64,000 nucleotides of DNA from Acidobacteriota bacterium (GCA_016710075.1 JADJLO010000011.1:1-64000), one strand, 5' to 3'; counted from the first letter of the stretch, positions 45,985 to 56,700 are shown. Notes: generated by a model from the letters alone, not told the origin. Numbers and translations are program-made.

Positions 45985-46034
45985 CTCCAACCATCAGGCC
46001 GTTTGAGTGGAACTTTTTCCGGCGGCATTACTTT

Positions 46035-46775
46035 ATGAGCGATAACAAAATCAGAGAACGGGATAATATTCGCCGGCTTGTCAGTGAAGCAATTCAGAAT
46101 CAGATAGGCGGGGCAGGCACAGTGCCTCAAGCAGGCGCCGATACGAACCTTGTCGATGAATCCGCCAGAGATGTCATTGCCGAAGCTGATCTGGTCAATC
46201 TCCCCTATGGCTCACGACTGCTTGTCAGAGAAGATGCGATTATCACCCCGGCGGCTCTCGACCTGATCAAATCGCGTCAGATCGAAATCCGGCATCGCCT
46301 GAGGCGGTCTGCCGCCGGAAAAAACAAGCTTGTGGCCATAGGTTCGGATCACGGCGGGTTTGAAATGAAGGAATCCCTCAAGGATTTTCTCGACGACCTG
46401 GGATATTCTTACAGAGATTTCGGCACCTCTTCAGATGAGGCGGTGGATTATCCCGATTTTGCTCATGCCGTTGCCAAAGCCGTGGCAGATGGAGTTTGCG
46501 AACTTGGAATAATCGTTGACGGAGCGGGAATCGGATCCTGCATGACTGCAAATAAGGTCCCCGGTGTCAGAGCTGCAATGTGCTACGACGAGGCCACGGC
46601 GAAAAACAGTCGCGAACACAATTATGCAAATGTTCTGACACTTGGCGGCAGAATGATATCAGGTGATATGATGCGCAAGGTAGTTAAGATCTGGCTGGCG
46701 ACCCCTGAAGGTGAAGAACGCCACGGCCGGCGAGTCGCCAAAATCATGGCCGTCGAAAAACAATATTTACGCTGA
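46035..46775 (+). CDS. rpiB: Ribose-5-phosphate isomerase B with N-terminal extension
   Basis: About 246 residues; simple RpiB has about 150. The C-terminal RpiB/LacAB domain (about 90-240) starts KLVAIGSDHGGFEMKE and has the catalytic-type IIVDGAGIGSCMTANK and AKNSREHNYANVLTLGGRMI. It interconverts ribose-5-phosphate and ribulose-5-phosphate, consistent with using ribose released by PNP. The extra 90 residues contain LLVREDAIITPAALDLIKS, resembling short regions seen on some microcompartment-associated enzymes; no shell genes are present here. Start ATG 46035; an upstream TTG frame overlaps alaC. Confidence 0.88.
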   Translation: MSDNKIRERDNIRRLVSEAIQNQIGGAGTVPQAGADTNLVDESARDVIAEADLVNLPYGSRLLVREDAIITPAALDLIKSRQIEIRHRLRRSAAGKNKLVAIGSDHGGFEMKESLKDFLDDLGYSYRDFGTSSDEAVDYPDFAHAVAKAVADGVCELGIIVDGAGIGSCMTANKVPGVRAAMCYDEATAKNSREHNYANVLTLGGRMISGDMMRKVVKIWLATPEGEERHGRRVAKIMAVEKQYLR

Positions 46776-46867
46776 CTGAATGCCCCTCGCTTGAAATTTC
46801 CTTATCAGCCCCCAGAACTTAAATCAACTGGTACTATTGACCTTAACAATGAGGGGAGAGTTGTATT

Positions 46868-49800
46868 GTGATTAATTACCTCTTTGGAAGAAAGTCTTCG
46901 ATTTTGCTGGCCGTGGCCATAACATTGACACTGGTGACCGGTATTCTGAAATATCCGGTCTCAGGGCAGTCTCAGGGGCGTATTGTCAGGGTAGTCAACA
47001 CGCAGGCAGTGGCTGGGCAGAATGTCGTCATACCGGTTGAGCTTTTGTCTTTGGGAAATGAGAATGCGCTGGGTTTCAGTCTTGAATTCAATCCCGCAAT
47101 ATTGACAAGTCCAGCGGTAGCGCCAGGGGCATCCGCAGCCGGCGCATCATTGAACGCAAATCTGGTCAATGCGGCTAATGGAAAGATTGGGATCGCTCTG
47201 GCGTTTCCGGCAGGGCAGACTTTTGCGGCAGGTGTGAGGCAGATAGTGAATATCACCTTCTCTGTTCCTGCCAATGCCTCTTCCGGCTCGACCAGTATTC
47301 TGTTTTCGGATCAACCGGTGTTCAGAGAGGTGGTTGATGTAGATGCCAACACTCTGACTGCAACTTTTACGGTGGGAACAGTCAATGTCGTTCAACCCAA
47401 CCCACTGCCGGTTCTGACCTCGCTTAACCCCACTTTCACGATTGTTGGCACACAGGGAATAATTCTGAATATCAACGGTCAGAATTTTCTTGGCAATTCT
47501 GTCGCTCGATGGAATGGCATGGATCGGGTAACGACCTTTGTCAGCGCGTCTCAACTAACGATGGCGGTGCCCGCGGCAGATCTGGCTGCGACTGGTAGCG
47601 CTTCCGTAACGGTCTTCAATCCGGCGCCGATTGGAGGTCTGTCAAACCCGCTGACATTTTCGATTAACAACCCGGCGCCTGTCATCACTGGTCTTACGCC
47701 CTCATCAGTCCTGGTGGGCTCAGGTGACACTTCTGTCGTCATCACCGGCAATAATTTTGTCGCCGCTTCAAAAGTACAATGGAACGGGCTCGACCGGCCA
47801 TCGAATTTTGTCAGCAGCACACAACTAAGTTTTGTGATACCGGCAGCGGATCTGGTCAATGCCGCAACTGCAACGATTACTGTCTTGAATCCCGGGCCGG
47901 GCGGCGGCGCCGCCAACGCAACTTTCAGTGTCAATAACTCCGTGCCTCAGATAAGTTCCATAAACCCGCTCTCGACTGCCACTGGAAGTCCGGATTTAAT
48001 ATTGACGGTGTATGGAAGCAACTTCATCGCCGCTTCGAAAGTCAGAAAGAACGGATCCGAGAGAAGCACGACATTTGTCAGCAACACCCAGTTGACGGCG
48101 GTTATTCCAGCGAGCGATCTTGCAACCGGCGGGACTGTTTCGATCACAGTTTTTAACCCCGCTCCAGGCGGTGGAATATCCAATGCTCTCGACTTTTTTG
48201 TAAGTAATCCAGTGCCTGCCTTGACCAGTGTCAGCCCGACATCGGCTCTTGCAGGCAGCGGATTGCAGACACTGACGCTTATTGGCACAGGATTTCAGAG
48301 CGTCTCAAAAGCCCAGTGGAATGGCTCTGACAGGATAACCGCCTATATCAGCAGTACCCAATTGACTGTGACCATACCTGCCAGCGATCTGAATTCAGGC
48401 GGAGTGAGCATGATTACAGTGGTCAATCCGAATCCCGGCGGCGGAACTTCAAACGCCCTGTCTTTCACCATCAACAACCCTCTTCCGGTGATTCTGAGTC
48501 TCAATCCGGTGTCGGTTCAAGCTGGAAGCCCTGATCTTACGGTTACGATCAACGGAACCGGATTCACGAGCTCATCAAAAGTGCGCTGGAATAGCAATGA
48601 CCGCGCCACCAACTTTGTCAACTCCACTCAACTGACATTTACCGCTCCATCTGCTGATCTTGCTTCGGCAGGCACGGCAATTCTGACAGTCTTCAATACA
48701 TTGCCGGGTGGAGGTTTATCCGGCCCGGCCAACTTCGTTGTCACCCAACCTCCCAATCCGGTTCCTTCGATAAGCGGGATCAGCCCGTCAACCGTTAATG
48801 CCGGAAGCGGAGGTTTCATTATGACGGTCAATGGCTCAAACTTTGTGGCAGGTTCAAAAGTATTTTTGAACGGCAACGAACGAGCCACAATATTTGTCAG
48901 TGGAACTCAGTTGACGGCGAATATTCCGGCTGTGGACATTGCAAATCCCGGTACTGCAAATATTACAGTCATCAATCCTGCTCCCGGAGGCGGAACCTCA
49001 AATGCAATTGGCCTCAATATCATCCAGCCTAATCCAGCCCCCTCGATCACATCAATAAATCCGGGGATGGTAATTGCAGGTGGAACCCAGATTGCTCTCA
49101 AAGTCACGGGCGCCAATTTTATCAATCAATCAGTCATCAGATGGAATGATATTGATAGAAATACGGTATATGTCAGCAGCACCGAGTTGAGCACATCAAT
49201 CAGTCCTCAGGATATTGCGCTGCAGGGCAGTGCCGGTGTCAGGGTATTCAATCCTGCTCCAGGAGGTGGTGTCTCCAATGAATTGAGATTCGTCATTGCC
49301 GGACCTATCTCGAATGTCTCGGCCGCCAGCTATTTTGGTGATGAGCTGGCGATTGAATCCATAGTCGCAACTTACGGAAACAACCTCGCGACAGGTCTTG
49401 AAAACGCAAATACCGTACCGCTGCCTACCACTCTTGCAGGCTCGACTGTTTTGATCAAAGACAGCGCGGGACTTCAACGACTGGCGTCGCTGTTTTTCTC
49501 AAGCCCGACACAAATGAATTACCTGATTCCTCAAGGGACGGTCACCGGTACTGCCACGGTGATCATCACCAGCGGAAGTAACCAGATATCCGCCGGTTCA
49601 GTCAGAATCGTCAACGTCGCTCCCGGACTGTTTTCCGCCGATGCTTCAGGCAATGGACTGGCGGCCGCCAATGCTCTCAGAGTCAAAATGAACGGGCAAC
49701 AGATAACTGAAAATGGCGAATTTTGACGAGGCCAAAAAGGTATTTGTCGCTACGCCAATAGATCTTGGCCCCGAAAATGAGCAGGTCTTTCTGGTGCTTT

Positions 49801-50021
49801 ATGGAACTGGTTTCAGGTATCGAAGCGGTTTGTCGGCGGTCAGCTCAACCATTGGAGGTACCGCATCGGAGGTGACCTTTGCCGGTGCCAGCCCTGATTA
49901 CATCGGTCTCGATCAATGCAATATCCGCATACCACGAAGCCTCGCCGGGCGTGGTGATGTTGAAGTCATTCTCTTCGTCGACGGGAAAATGTCGAATAAG
50001 GTTAAAGTTAATATCAAATAG
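46868..50021 (+). CDS. Secreted multi-TIG adhesin-like protein, frameshifted near the C-terminus
   Basis: About 1050 residues when restored. A signal peptide is followed by a cohesin-like domain (about 35-175), then seven IPT/TIG repeats of about 87 residues (about 178-810), each opening NPxPxI and ending NPxPGGGxSN with WNGxxR and STQL in the middle. A C-terminal TIGR03437-type domain starts SAASYFGDELAIESIV. The first frame stops at 49726, 13 bases into a second frame that carries the rest (VFLVLYGTGFRYRS to 50021). Removing one G at 49715-49716 joins them. This domain plan is common in Acidobacteriota surface proteins. Function is likely adhesion or matrix; no enzyme motif is seen. Confidence 0.87.
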
Positions 50022-50360
<339 letters not shown>

Positions 50361-52475
50361 CTACCTGGATGCCGCCATGCTTCTGATCAAAACTTTTCTG
50401 GAAGTCATGTGTTTGAGCAGATCATTCTTGTTGAGAAAATAGGTCGATTTCGCCTGTCTCTTGCTGAAGAGCTTCTCTGCCTGATCATCCCAATGGCCAG
50501 ATTCCTTATGATCACTCTCGCCCAGCGGGATAATTGAGAATGACTGTGGTTTTTTTGAAAGAATGACTATCTGAGTCGATGTTTGCCCGCCTCTGCCAAC
50601 CATCTCCTTGCCGTTTTTGCTGAAGCTGATAGCCCTCGGAGTAGACATTCCAGCGTCAGCCAGCGTGCCGCCGGCGACAGGATAAGTTTTACCTCCATCG
50701 CGCCCGACCCTGAAATATTGGCCATAGGGAACTTCGAGAGAACCGAAACTGGTTTTGAGCCAACTTGCTGCGCCGGCCAGAGCTTTTAGCAGGTCTTCGG
50801 CTTTCAGGCTTTCAGGCACTTCGACCGAGCGGCTGATCGCCGGATTGAACCCCATTTTGAATGCGTAGAAGGCGAGTGCTCCGGTGGATTCCGCCTCGCT
50901 GTGGCGGTTCCACTTCTGAATCTGGTTATAGACGGCGGAAGTCTCAGCGTTCTTTGCCTCGGGTCCGGATTTCTCCCATGCGGATTTCAGCCTTGCCTGC
51001 CATAGATCGGATTTGAAAACTTCGGGACTGAACGCCAGATCGATTGCCTTTTCGATGGTCACATCTTTGGCGACATGCAGTTGCTCGACCGTCATTGCGG
51101 CTCTCTGGTGAGGCGGCCTGTTACTGTCGTTGTATATGTATGGGTGCGCCTCATATTTCTCAGCGCGCATGGGGCTGTCCTTCATCATCGCAAATGGAGA
51201 GATGTTGTTGTTCTGCATATACCCCTGTGGCGGATTAGTGATCTGCACCAGATCACTGAATGGGTGTATCCCTTTCCACTCGCAGGCGGAAGTGTTGCCC
51301 GGCATCGGCTTCTGAGGATTGCAGCCGGCAGGACGAATTGGAACCCTGCCGTTTCTGACGTAGAAAATATCGCCATCAACGGTTCCAACCATGATGTTCT
51401 GCGACATATACTGCAATTTTGAAAGGGCAGTTTTCATTTCGCCTAGATTCCTGGACTTATACATTTCAAAAGTCTGGTCAGCTAAGCCGACCTCGTTCAT
51501 GTATGGAATTGCCATGGTATAAGCCTTTCCATCCTTGTGCGCCACGACCGGCCCATGATGGGTATATTCAATATCCATCTCCTGGGTCTTGATTTGCCCT
51601 CCGGCGAGCACTTTGATCGCTTCCTTGCGGACGATGATATCCCGCCACTTTCCGTCGAACTTATACTGGCGCGGATTGGCCGGATTGAGTTCTTCTTCGT
51701 AGACATCCGAAGTGTCGGGACCGCCTGTAGTCATTGCAACTGACGCCCATCTGCTGTGCCCAAGAGAAGGGAACGGGATCCCGAGTATGCTGACACCCGA
51801 TGCGGCGAAATCGCCGGCGTAAATTCTCACTTCATAAAAACGGAATTCTCCGTACCAGCTCAGATGAGGATCGATTACGGCTATGGGCGCTTTCATTGCA
51901 GTCTTTGAAGGCGCCAGGAGCATCTGATTTGATCCGCGATAGGCTGCCGGGTCCGGCTTGATGCCGGCTCGTTCGAGATCCCCGCTGGCCTCGCCCAGTG
52001 GCCAGCCCCAGATGATGAATCGTCCGAGCGAAATCACCTGTGCCGGATTAAGCTCAGGCGCCCAGGCGGGAACCTGCTCGGGGTGTTCTTTCATGAACTG
52101 TTTGACGCCGGCTTGATAGGACTCAAAGCAGGCACGCATCTTCGGACTCACTTCATTGTATCTTTCACGCGCGATGGCTGCGTGTCTCCACATCCGTTGG
52201 ATGTAGTCATGCCTGACCCATTCGGGACCGAAGGCTTCCGCCATTGTCCCCTCGGCCTTGCGGTAGTTTCGCAGCAGCTCCTCCAGTCGATCTTCAGCCT
52301 GAGCATAACCAATCGCGTATGCAGCAGACTCCAGCGTCGGCGCGAAGATATGCGGAACCCCGAATTCATCTCGTATGATTTCAATATCGCCCGATTTCGC
52401 CAAACCTGAAGGTGACGGTATCGATAGTGATATGAAAATTACCAGCAGTGACGCTAATGAAAAAATCCGTTTCAT
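50361..52475 (-). CDS. Penicillin-acylase-family Ntn hydrolase
   Basis: About 704 residues with a signal peptide. Members are autocatalytically cut into alpha and beta chains; the new N-terminal Ser is in YRGSNQ, about residue 182, giving a short alpha chain as in cephalosporin acylases. VPHIFAPT and AIGYAQAEDRL in the alpha part and THHGPVV in the beta part are family motifs. Substrates of relatives include beta-lactams, acyl-homoserine lactones and aculeacin; this one cannot be chosen. I start at the ATG at 52475: AGGAG is 7 bases upstream, while the ATG at 52481 is too close. Confidence 0.9.
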   Translation of the reverse strand: MKRIFSLASLLVIFISLSIPSPSGLAKSGDIEIIRDEFGVPHIFAPTLESAAYAIGYAQAEDRLEELLRNYRKAEGTMAEAFGPEWVRHDYIQRMWRHAAIARERYNEVSPKMRACFESYQAGVKQFMKEHPEQVPAWAPELNPAQVISLGRFIIWGWPLGEASGDLERAGIKPDPAAYRGSNQMLLAPSKTAMKAPIAVIDPHLSWYGEFRFYEVRIYAGDFAASGVSILGIPFPSLGHSRWASVAMTTGGPDTSDVYEEELNPANPRQYKFDGKWRDIIVRKEAIKVLAGGQIKTQEMDIEYTHHGPVVAHKDGKAYTMAIPYMNEVGLADQTFEMYKSRNLGEMKTALSKLQYMSQNIMVGTVDGDIFYVRNGRVPIRPAGCNPQKPMPGNTSACEWKGIHPFSDLVQITNPPQGYMQNNNISPFAMMKDSPMRAEKYEAHPYIYNDSNRPPHQRAAMTVEQLHVAKDVTIEKAIDLAFSPEVFKSDLWQARLKSAWEKSGPEAKNAETSAVYNQIQKWNRHSEAESTGALAFYAFKMGFNPAISRSVEVPESLKAEDLLKALAGAASWLKTSFGSLEVPYGQYFRVGRDGGKTYPVAGGTLADAGMSTPRAISFSKNGKEMVGRGGQTSTQIVILSKKPQSFSIIPLGESDHKESGHWDDQAEKLFSKRQAKSTYFLNKNDLLKHMTSRKVLIRSMAASR

Positions 52476-52521
52476 GATCATGCTCCTATAGGTGAAGTTT
52501 GATAAACCTGCGTGATAACCG

Positions 52522-53712
52522 TTATTCTTGTTCCGTCGAAGTCTTAACTGTTTTGATTCCAGTTGCCGTTAAAACCGCGACTGCAAAGAAAGTCCCGCCA
52601 ACCCAGCCCAGCCATGTGGGGTGAACCGCGATGATCCAGCCGCCGAGGATTGGCGCAATGATTCTGGTGAAGCTTTCAATCGAGGTGACAGAGCCCAGCA
52701 CGCCGCCTCTTCTGTTCGGCGGCGCGGATTGTGTGATGATGCTGGTTAGAGACGGGCGTGCCATGCCGTGGCCGAACGAAAAGAGCAGCGCTACAAAAAT
52801 CAGTTTCCACCAAACATCGACAAGAACGATATAGTAAAGACCAATCGTGCTTGAAATCAGCCCAATGAGCAGCGCCCGGCTATCTCCAAAGCGCTTTACC
52901 AGTGGACCGACTACTCCACCTTGCCAGATGATTCCCAGAAGACCGATGAACCCGAGGAAATATCCGGTCTGCTCCGCACTGAACTTCAATTGCTTGTCTG
53001 CAAACAGCGGGAACATCGTCACATAAAGCGCAAACGGAAGCGTCATGAAAAAGAAGACCAGCAGCAGGCGGCGAAGCTCCCTGATGCTCAGATAATCAAA
53101 AACGCGCGTGTAGGTTGCCAGCCCTTTGGGCCTTAACTCGTCCCGTTTATGCTGCGTCTCAGGCAACAGAAAGACCGTGGCCATGATGCTGGTAAAAGAC
53201 AGAATTGCAGCCGCATAGGCCGGAATGTCGTATCCGAATCTCGAGAGAAATCCGCCGAGCGTCGGCCCAATGAGAAATCCCAGCCCGAAGGACACTCCAA
53301 TAATCATGCCAAAATTTCTGGCTCTGTCTTCTGGTTTGGTGATGTCGCTGATATATGCCTGGGCCACTGTCAGATTCCCGCCGGACAATCCGTCGATCAC
53401 CCTGGCGACAAATAGCCACATCAGTGGATTGGGCAGATGCAGGGCCAGGGCCATTAAGATAAAGCCGAGGCAGGAGCCGATCTGACTGTATATAAGCACC
53501 GGCCTTCTACCGTAATGATCGCTCCAGTCCCCCAGAATCGGAGATGCAAGAAATTGACATATGGAATATGACGCTATCAGCAGGCCTATGGTTTGAGGCG
53601 ATGCATTGAACTGACCGGCATAGTACGGTAACAGGGGCAGAATGATGCTGAAGCCCAGCAGATCCACGAATACTACGATAAATATCGGAATCAGATTTTT
53701 GTCTTTGAACAT
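52522..53712 (-). CDS. MFS transporter, TetA-like DHA1 type
   Basis: A 396-residue transporter with twelve predicted transmembrane helices. The loop 2-3 motif A GDWSDHYGRRPVL and the helix 5 motif (GFLIGPTLGGFLS) mark a drug:H+ antiporter. It starts VVFVDLLGFSIILPLLPYY, typical of the TetA/TCR24 group. The substrate is unknown. It lies 47 bases upstream of the acylase gene on the same strand, so cotranscription is possible. Confidence 0.9.
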   Translation of the reverse strand: MFKDKNLIPIFIVVFVDLLGFSIILPLLPYYAGQFNASPQTIGLLIASYSICQFLASPILGDWSDHYGRRPVLIYSQIGSCLGFILMALALHLPNPLMWLFVARVIDGLSGGNLTVAQAYISDITKPEDRARNFGMIIGVSFGLGFLIGPTLGGFLSRFGYDIPAYAAAILSFTSIMATVFLLPETQHKRDELRPKGLATYTRVFDYLSIRELRRLLLVFFFMTLPFALYVTMFPLFADKQLKFSAEQTGYFLGFIGLLGIIWQGGVVGPLVKRFGDSRALLIGLISSTIGLYYIVLVDVWWKLIFVALLFSFGHGMARPSLTSIITQSAPPNRRGGVLGSVTSIESFTRIIAPILGGWIIAVHPTWLGWVGGTFFAVAVLTATGIKTVKTSTEQE

Positions 53713-53791
53713 TGGTCTCGCGCTTCATCAGTGAGTCGTTGGAAGAGTGTCTATAATCTTTTATGCGAGACGAAGTCTAAATCAAAATCAG

Positions 53792-53853
53792 ATTACGAAA
53801 CAAACGAAAACAAACGAAAACCCGATCGAGTAGAAGTTCGTTTGTCTCGTAAT
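53792..53853. repeat. REP-like hairpin
   Basis: An inverted repeat with 17-base arms (53792-53808 and 53837-53853; one mismatch) is built from ATTACGA and CAAACGAA. It is upstream of the MFS gene and shares the core AACGAA with the hairpin at 758-809. The family looks like an interspersed intergenic element. Confidence 0.55.
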
Positions 53854-53936
53854 CCAGCTCAATAACTGCTTCGAGTGGGTCAGGGAATGCCATGATCCCA
53901 AGATCCTTGACCCCATGATCCATGATCCGCAGCTTC

Positions 53937-54347
53937 TTACTGGCCAGGTGCCGATGCCTGCTGAACCCGAATATTATTGATTGGGTATGGCGACTTATCG
54001 TCGATGCTTATATAAAAATTAAGCCATTGCCCGTCATTCTTCGCCTGAACCAGCACCTCAATTTCGAAATCATTCGATGATTTCACACTGTGAAATTTTA
54101 ATGGCCCGGTCTGCTTGAAGGCGTCAAGATCCTGTTCGGCATTATTTTCATCCCCCCCGTGGTCTTTGTGGAATTTCCGTAACGTCGCCGAATCTCCGGT
54201 ATTGAAAGCCTTGATGAACTCACCGAAGACCTTTCCTGCAGGCGTGTCCGGAAGCTTTGCTTCACCCTGTTGTGCCCGGACCGATACGTTGACCACAGAA
54301 ATCAAGAGGATGGCCAGAACAGTTTTGATGGTTTTGATGGATAACAT
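53937..54347 (-). CDS. Small secreted protein of unknown function
   Basis: A 136-residue protein with a signal peptide (cleavage near VRAQQ). The mature part starts TPAGKVFGEFIKAFNTGD, like the helix that opens SnoaL/NTF2-like or DUF4440-like domains, followed by beta-strands (FEIEVLVQAKNDGQWLNFYI). Such an alpha+beta cone fold is plausible but I cannot confirm it. No catalytic residues can be named. Confidence 0.65.
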   Translation of the reverse strand: MLSIKTIKTVLAILLISVVNVSVRAQQGEAKLPDTPAGKVFGEFIKAFNTGDSATLRKFHKDHGGDENNAEQDLDAFKQTGPLKFHSVKSSNDFEIEVLVQAKNDGQWLNFYISIDDKSPYPINNIRVQQASAPGQ

Positions 54348-54529
54348 TAAGTTAGAGTCTCCTTCTTTGACTGGTTGATTGTTTGTTTTTTTGAATTTCC
54401 TACTTTGATCAGCGAATTAAATATCATGTAACGGCCTGATCATGAACCAAATCAGGCTTCGAGTGGTTATGAGTCGGAAAAAAGTTTGTTAAACATGTAA
54501 ATTTAAGCCTGAGTGAAAGATCGGCAATT

Positions 54530-54561
54530 ACGAAAATGGGAATAATTCTTCCCAAAACCGG
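54530..54561 (+). promoter_or_regulatory. Candidate enhancer dyad, site 1
   Basis: A 13-6-13 dyad: right arm TTCCCAAAACCGG at 54549-54561, left arm ACGAAAATGGGAA at 54530-54542, spacer TAATTC. The inner GGGAA/TTCCC pairs exactly; 8 of 13 positions pair overall. The right half is almost identical to that of site 2 (59756-59787), and both continue ACAC. Its centre is about 82 bases before the -24 element of the promoter. It is the likely binding site of the locus-encoded sigma54 activator. Confidence 0.65.
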
Positions 54562-54627
54562 ACACAGGCTGATACCCGCGCTTTACCGATTGTCCCGTAA
54601 CTCCTGTAAAATCAGATTTTGATCGCA

Positions 54628-54643
54628 TGGCACGGAACTTGGA
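54628..54643 (+). promoter_or_regulatory. Sigma54 promoter of the adaptor-ATPase genes
   Basis: TGGCACG at 54628-54634, four bases, then TTGGA. This matches the -24/-12 consensus TGGCACG-N4-TTGCW with one changed base in the conserved positions. It lies 63 bases before the ATG of the adaptor gene. Confidence 0.8.
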
Positions 54644-54706
54644 TAGTAAATTCACGATAATCAGTTTGCGGCTTGAAAAAAAGAGAAAATTTGCAACGGA
54701 GAGAAA

Positions 54707-55966
54707 ATGGACGTTCCACGAAGTAAAGCGATTGTTCGTAACAAGAAGATAAGGCAGGCGGTATTTATTATCCTCACACTGGTTGCAGTTGGTGTTGTGA
54801 CAGTAATGCTGTCGAGGCTTAAGCCGGCGGTGCAGGGCGTGGATCGAGGGACGGTGATCATCGATACGGTCAAACGAGGAGAGATGCTGCGACAAGTTCG
54901 TGGTTTGGGAACGCTGGTTCCGGAAGAGATCACGTGGATACCGGCAATGACCAGCGGTCGTATCGATAAACGACTGGTGCAGCCCGGGACGACTGTCACA
55001 GCAGATACTGTCATTTTCGAATTGAGCAACCCCGAATTACAGCAGCAGTTGATGGAGGCCGAATCGCAATTGAGATCCGCTGAAGCTTCTTACAATAACC
55101 GCAGGGTGGAGCTTGAATCGCAGCTCCTAAATCAGAAAGCCCAAGCCGCAACTGTTGAAGCCGATTACCAGCAGGCGAAACTGACTGATGAAGCCAATGG
55201 TCAGTTACACAAGGAAGGGCTGGTCTCGGAGATCGTTCTCAAACAGTCTCGCACCCGAGCCTCAGAGCTTGCCATCCGAAACGACCTTGAAAAGAAACGA
55301 ATAGAAATGAACTCCGAAGCGATCAAGACTCAGCTTGCAGTTTCGCAGGCAGAACTTGACCAGCGGCGAACGTTTCTCGAACTGCGCCGCAAGCAGGTCT
55401 CGGACCTGAAAGTACGCGCCGGGATGAATGGAGTTCTGCAGCAACTCGCCGTCGAGGTCGGCCAGCAGGTGACACCGGGAACCAACCTCGCACGCGTTTC
55501 AAATCCAAACAAGTTGAAAGCAGCCGTCAGGATCCCGGAGACTCAGGCCAGGGATATTCAACCCGGGTTGAGAGCCTCAGTCGACACCCGCAACGGCATT
55601 ATTTCGGGATATGTCATTCGCATCGATCCGGCCGTGCAGAATGGAACCGTGCTCGTGGATATCGCACTTGAAGGAGCGATGCCCAAAGGAGCGCGCCCCG
55701 ATCTGAATGTTGACGGCACAATTGAACTCGAACGACTAGATAATGTTCTCTTCATTCAACGACCGGCTTTGGGTCAGGAAAAGAGCACAATCAAATTATT
55801 CCGCCTGGAAATCGATGGAAACCATGCAGAGGCAGTGACAGTCCAGCTTGGACGCAGTTCCGTAACGACCATTGAATTGATCAGCGGCCTCAAAGCCGGC
55901 GATAAGGTCATCGTTTCCGACTTAACACAGTTGGGAGATAACATAACTCGCATCAGATTGAACTGA
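54707..55966 (+). CDS. HlyD/MacA-family periplasmic adaptor
   Basis: A 419-residue membrane fusion protein. One N-terminal transmembrane helix (about 15-40, IRQAVFIILTLVAVGVVTV) is followed by a lipoyl/barrel region (about 45-110), a long alpha-hairpin (about 110-245, ELQQQLMEAESQLRSAEASYNNR), and a beta-barrel with MNGVLQQLAVEVGQQV. The adaptor would bridge an inner-membrane ABC exporter to an outer-membrane channel. The ATPase follows 27 bases downstream, both behind a sigma54 promoter. Confidence 0.9.
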   Translation: MDVPRSKAIVRNKKIRQAVFIILTLVAVGVVTVMLSRLKPAVQGVDRGTVIIDTVKRGEMLRQVRGLGTLVPEEITWIPAMTSGRIDKRLVQPGTTVTADTVIFELSNPELQQQLMEAESQLRSAEASYNNRRVELESQLLNQKAQAATVEADYQQAKLTDEANGQLHKEGLVSEIVLKQSRTRASELAIRNDLEKKRIEMNSEAIKTQLAVSQAELDQRRTFLELRRKQVSDLKVRAGMNGVLQQLAVEVGQQVTPGTNLARVSNPNKLKAAVRIPETQARDIQPGLRASVDTRNGIISGYVIRIDPAVQNGTVLVDIALEGAMPKGARPDLNVDGTIELERLDNVLFIQRPALGQEKSTIKLFRLEIDGNHAEAVTVQLGRSSVTTIELISGLKAGDKVIVSDLTQLGDNITRIRLN

Positions 55967-55993
55967 AGTACTAAATTATTGGGGAGAAAAGAG

Positions 55994-56695
55994 ATGAGTG
56001 GACCATTATTACGGTTGGATGGAGTTACAAAGGTATTTTTGACTGACGAGATTGAGACACACGCGCTGTCGGGTATTCATCTGGATATTAAACAGGGTGA
56101 GTACGTTTCGATAGCAGGACCATCCGGCTGCGGAAAGTCTACGCTTTTATCGATACTCGGGCTGCTCGATTCGCCGACTGCAGGGACTTATTTACTCAAC
56201 GGCAAACCGGTTCAGGGATTGAATCTATCGGAGCGCGCCCGCATTCGCAATCGGGAGATCGGATTCATCTTCCAGAGTTTCAATCTGATCGGCGATCTGA
56301 CGGTTTATGAAAACGTCGAACTACCGTTAACCTATCGCGGCATGAGCTCTGTCGAACGCCGCCAGCGTGTCAATGCGGCGCTTGAAAAAGTCGGGATGGC
56401 CCATCGTGCGAACCACCTGCCTTCACAGCTCTCAGGTGGCCAGCAGCAGCGAGTAGCGGTTGCCCGTGCCGTTGCCGGAGAGCCGCTGATCCTGCTGGCG
56501 GATGAGCCTACCGGGAATCTCGATTCAACAAATGGAGAGGCCGTCATGGAGCTGCTGCGTGAATTGCATCGTGCCGGAGCGACAATCTGTATGGTCACTC
56601 ATGACGCGCGTTTTGCAAAACATGCCGATCGTTCGATTCAGCTCTTCGACGGTCGCGTAGTCGAAGAAGAAGCCGCCGCGACGGCAGTTGTGTGA
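55994..56695 (+). CDS. MacB/LolD-type ABC transporter ATPase
   Basis: About 233 residues. Walker A GPSGCGKST, Q-loop FQSFNLIGDLTVYENV, signature LSGGQQQRVAVARA, Walker B LILLADEPTGNLD and H-loop MVTHD are all intact. The pattern with EIETHALSGIHLDI belongs to the MacB/LolD/FtsE group. I start at ATG 55994 with GGGGAG upstream. Its membrane partner is probably the ADOP permease at 61433. Confidence 0.95.
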   Translation: MSGPLLRLDGVTKVFLTDEIETHALSGIHLDIKQGEYVSIAGPSGCGKSTLLSILGLLDSPTAGTYLLNGKPVQGLNLSERARIRNREIGFIFQSFNLIGDLTVYENVELPLTYRGMSSVERRQRVNAALEKVGMAHRANHLPSQLSGGQQQRVAVARAVAGEPLILLADEPTGNLDSTNGEAVMELLRELHRAGATICMVTHDARFAKHADRSIQLFDGRVVEEEAAATAVV

Positions 56696-56700
56696 ATTGT

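Larger units (their letters stand above)
54348..54706. other. Regulatory intergenic region upstream of the export locus
   Basis: About 360 bases with no gene. It contains the palindromic site at 54530-54561 and the sigma54-type promoter at 54628-54643, and presumably the divergent promoter of the small secreted protein. I see nothing else recognisable. Confidence 0.7.
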
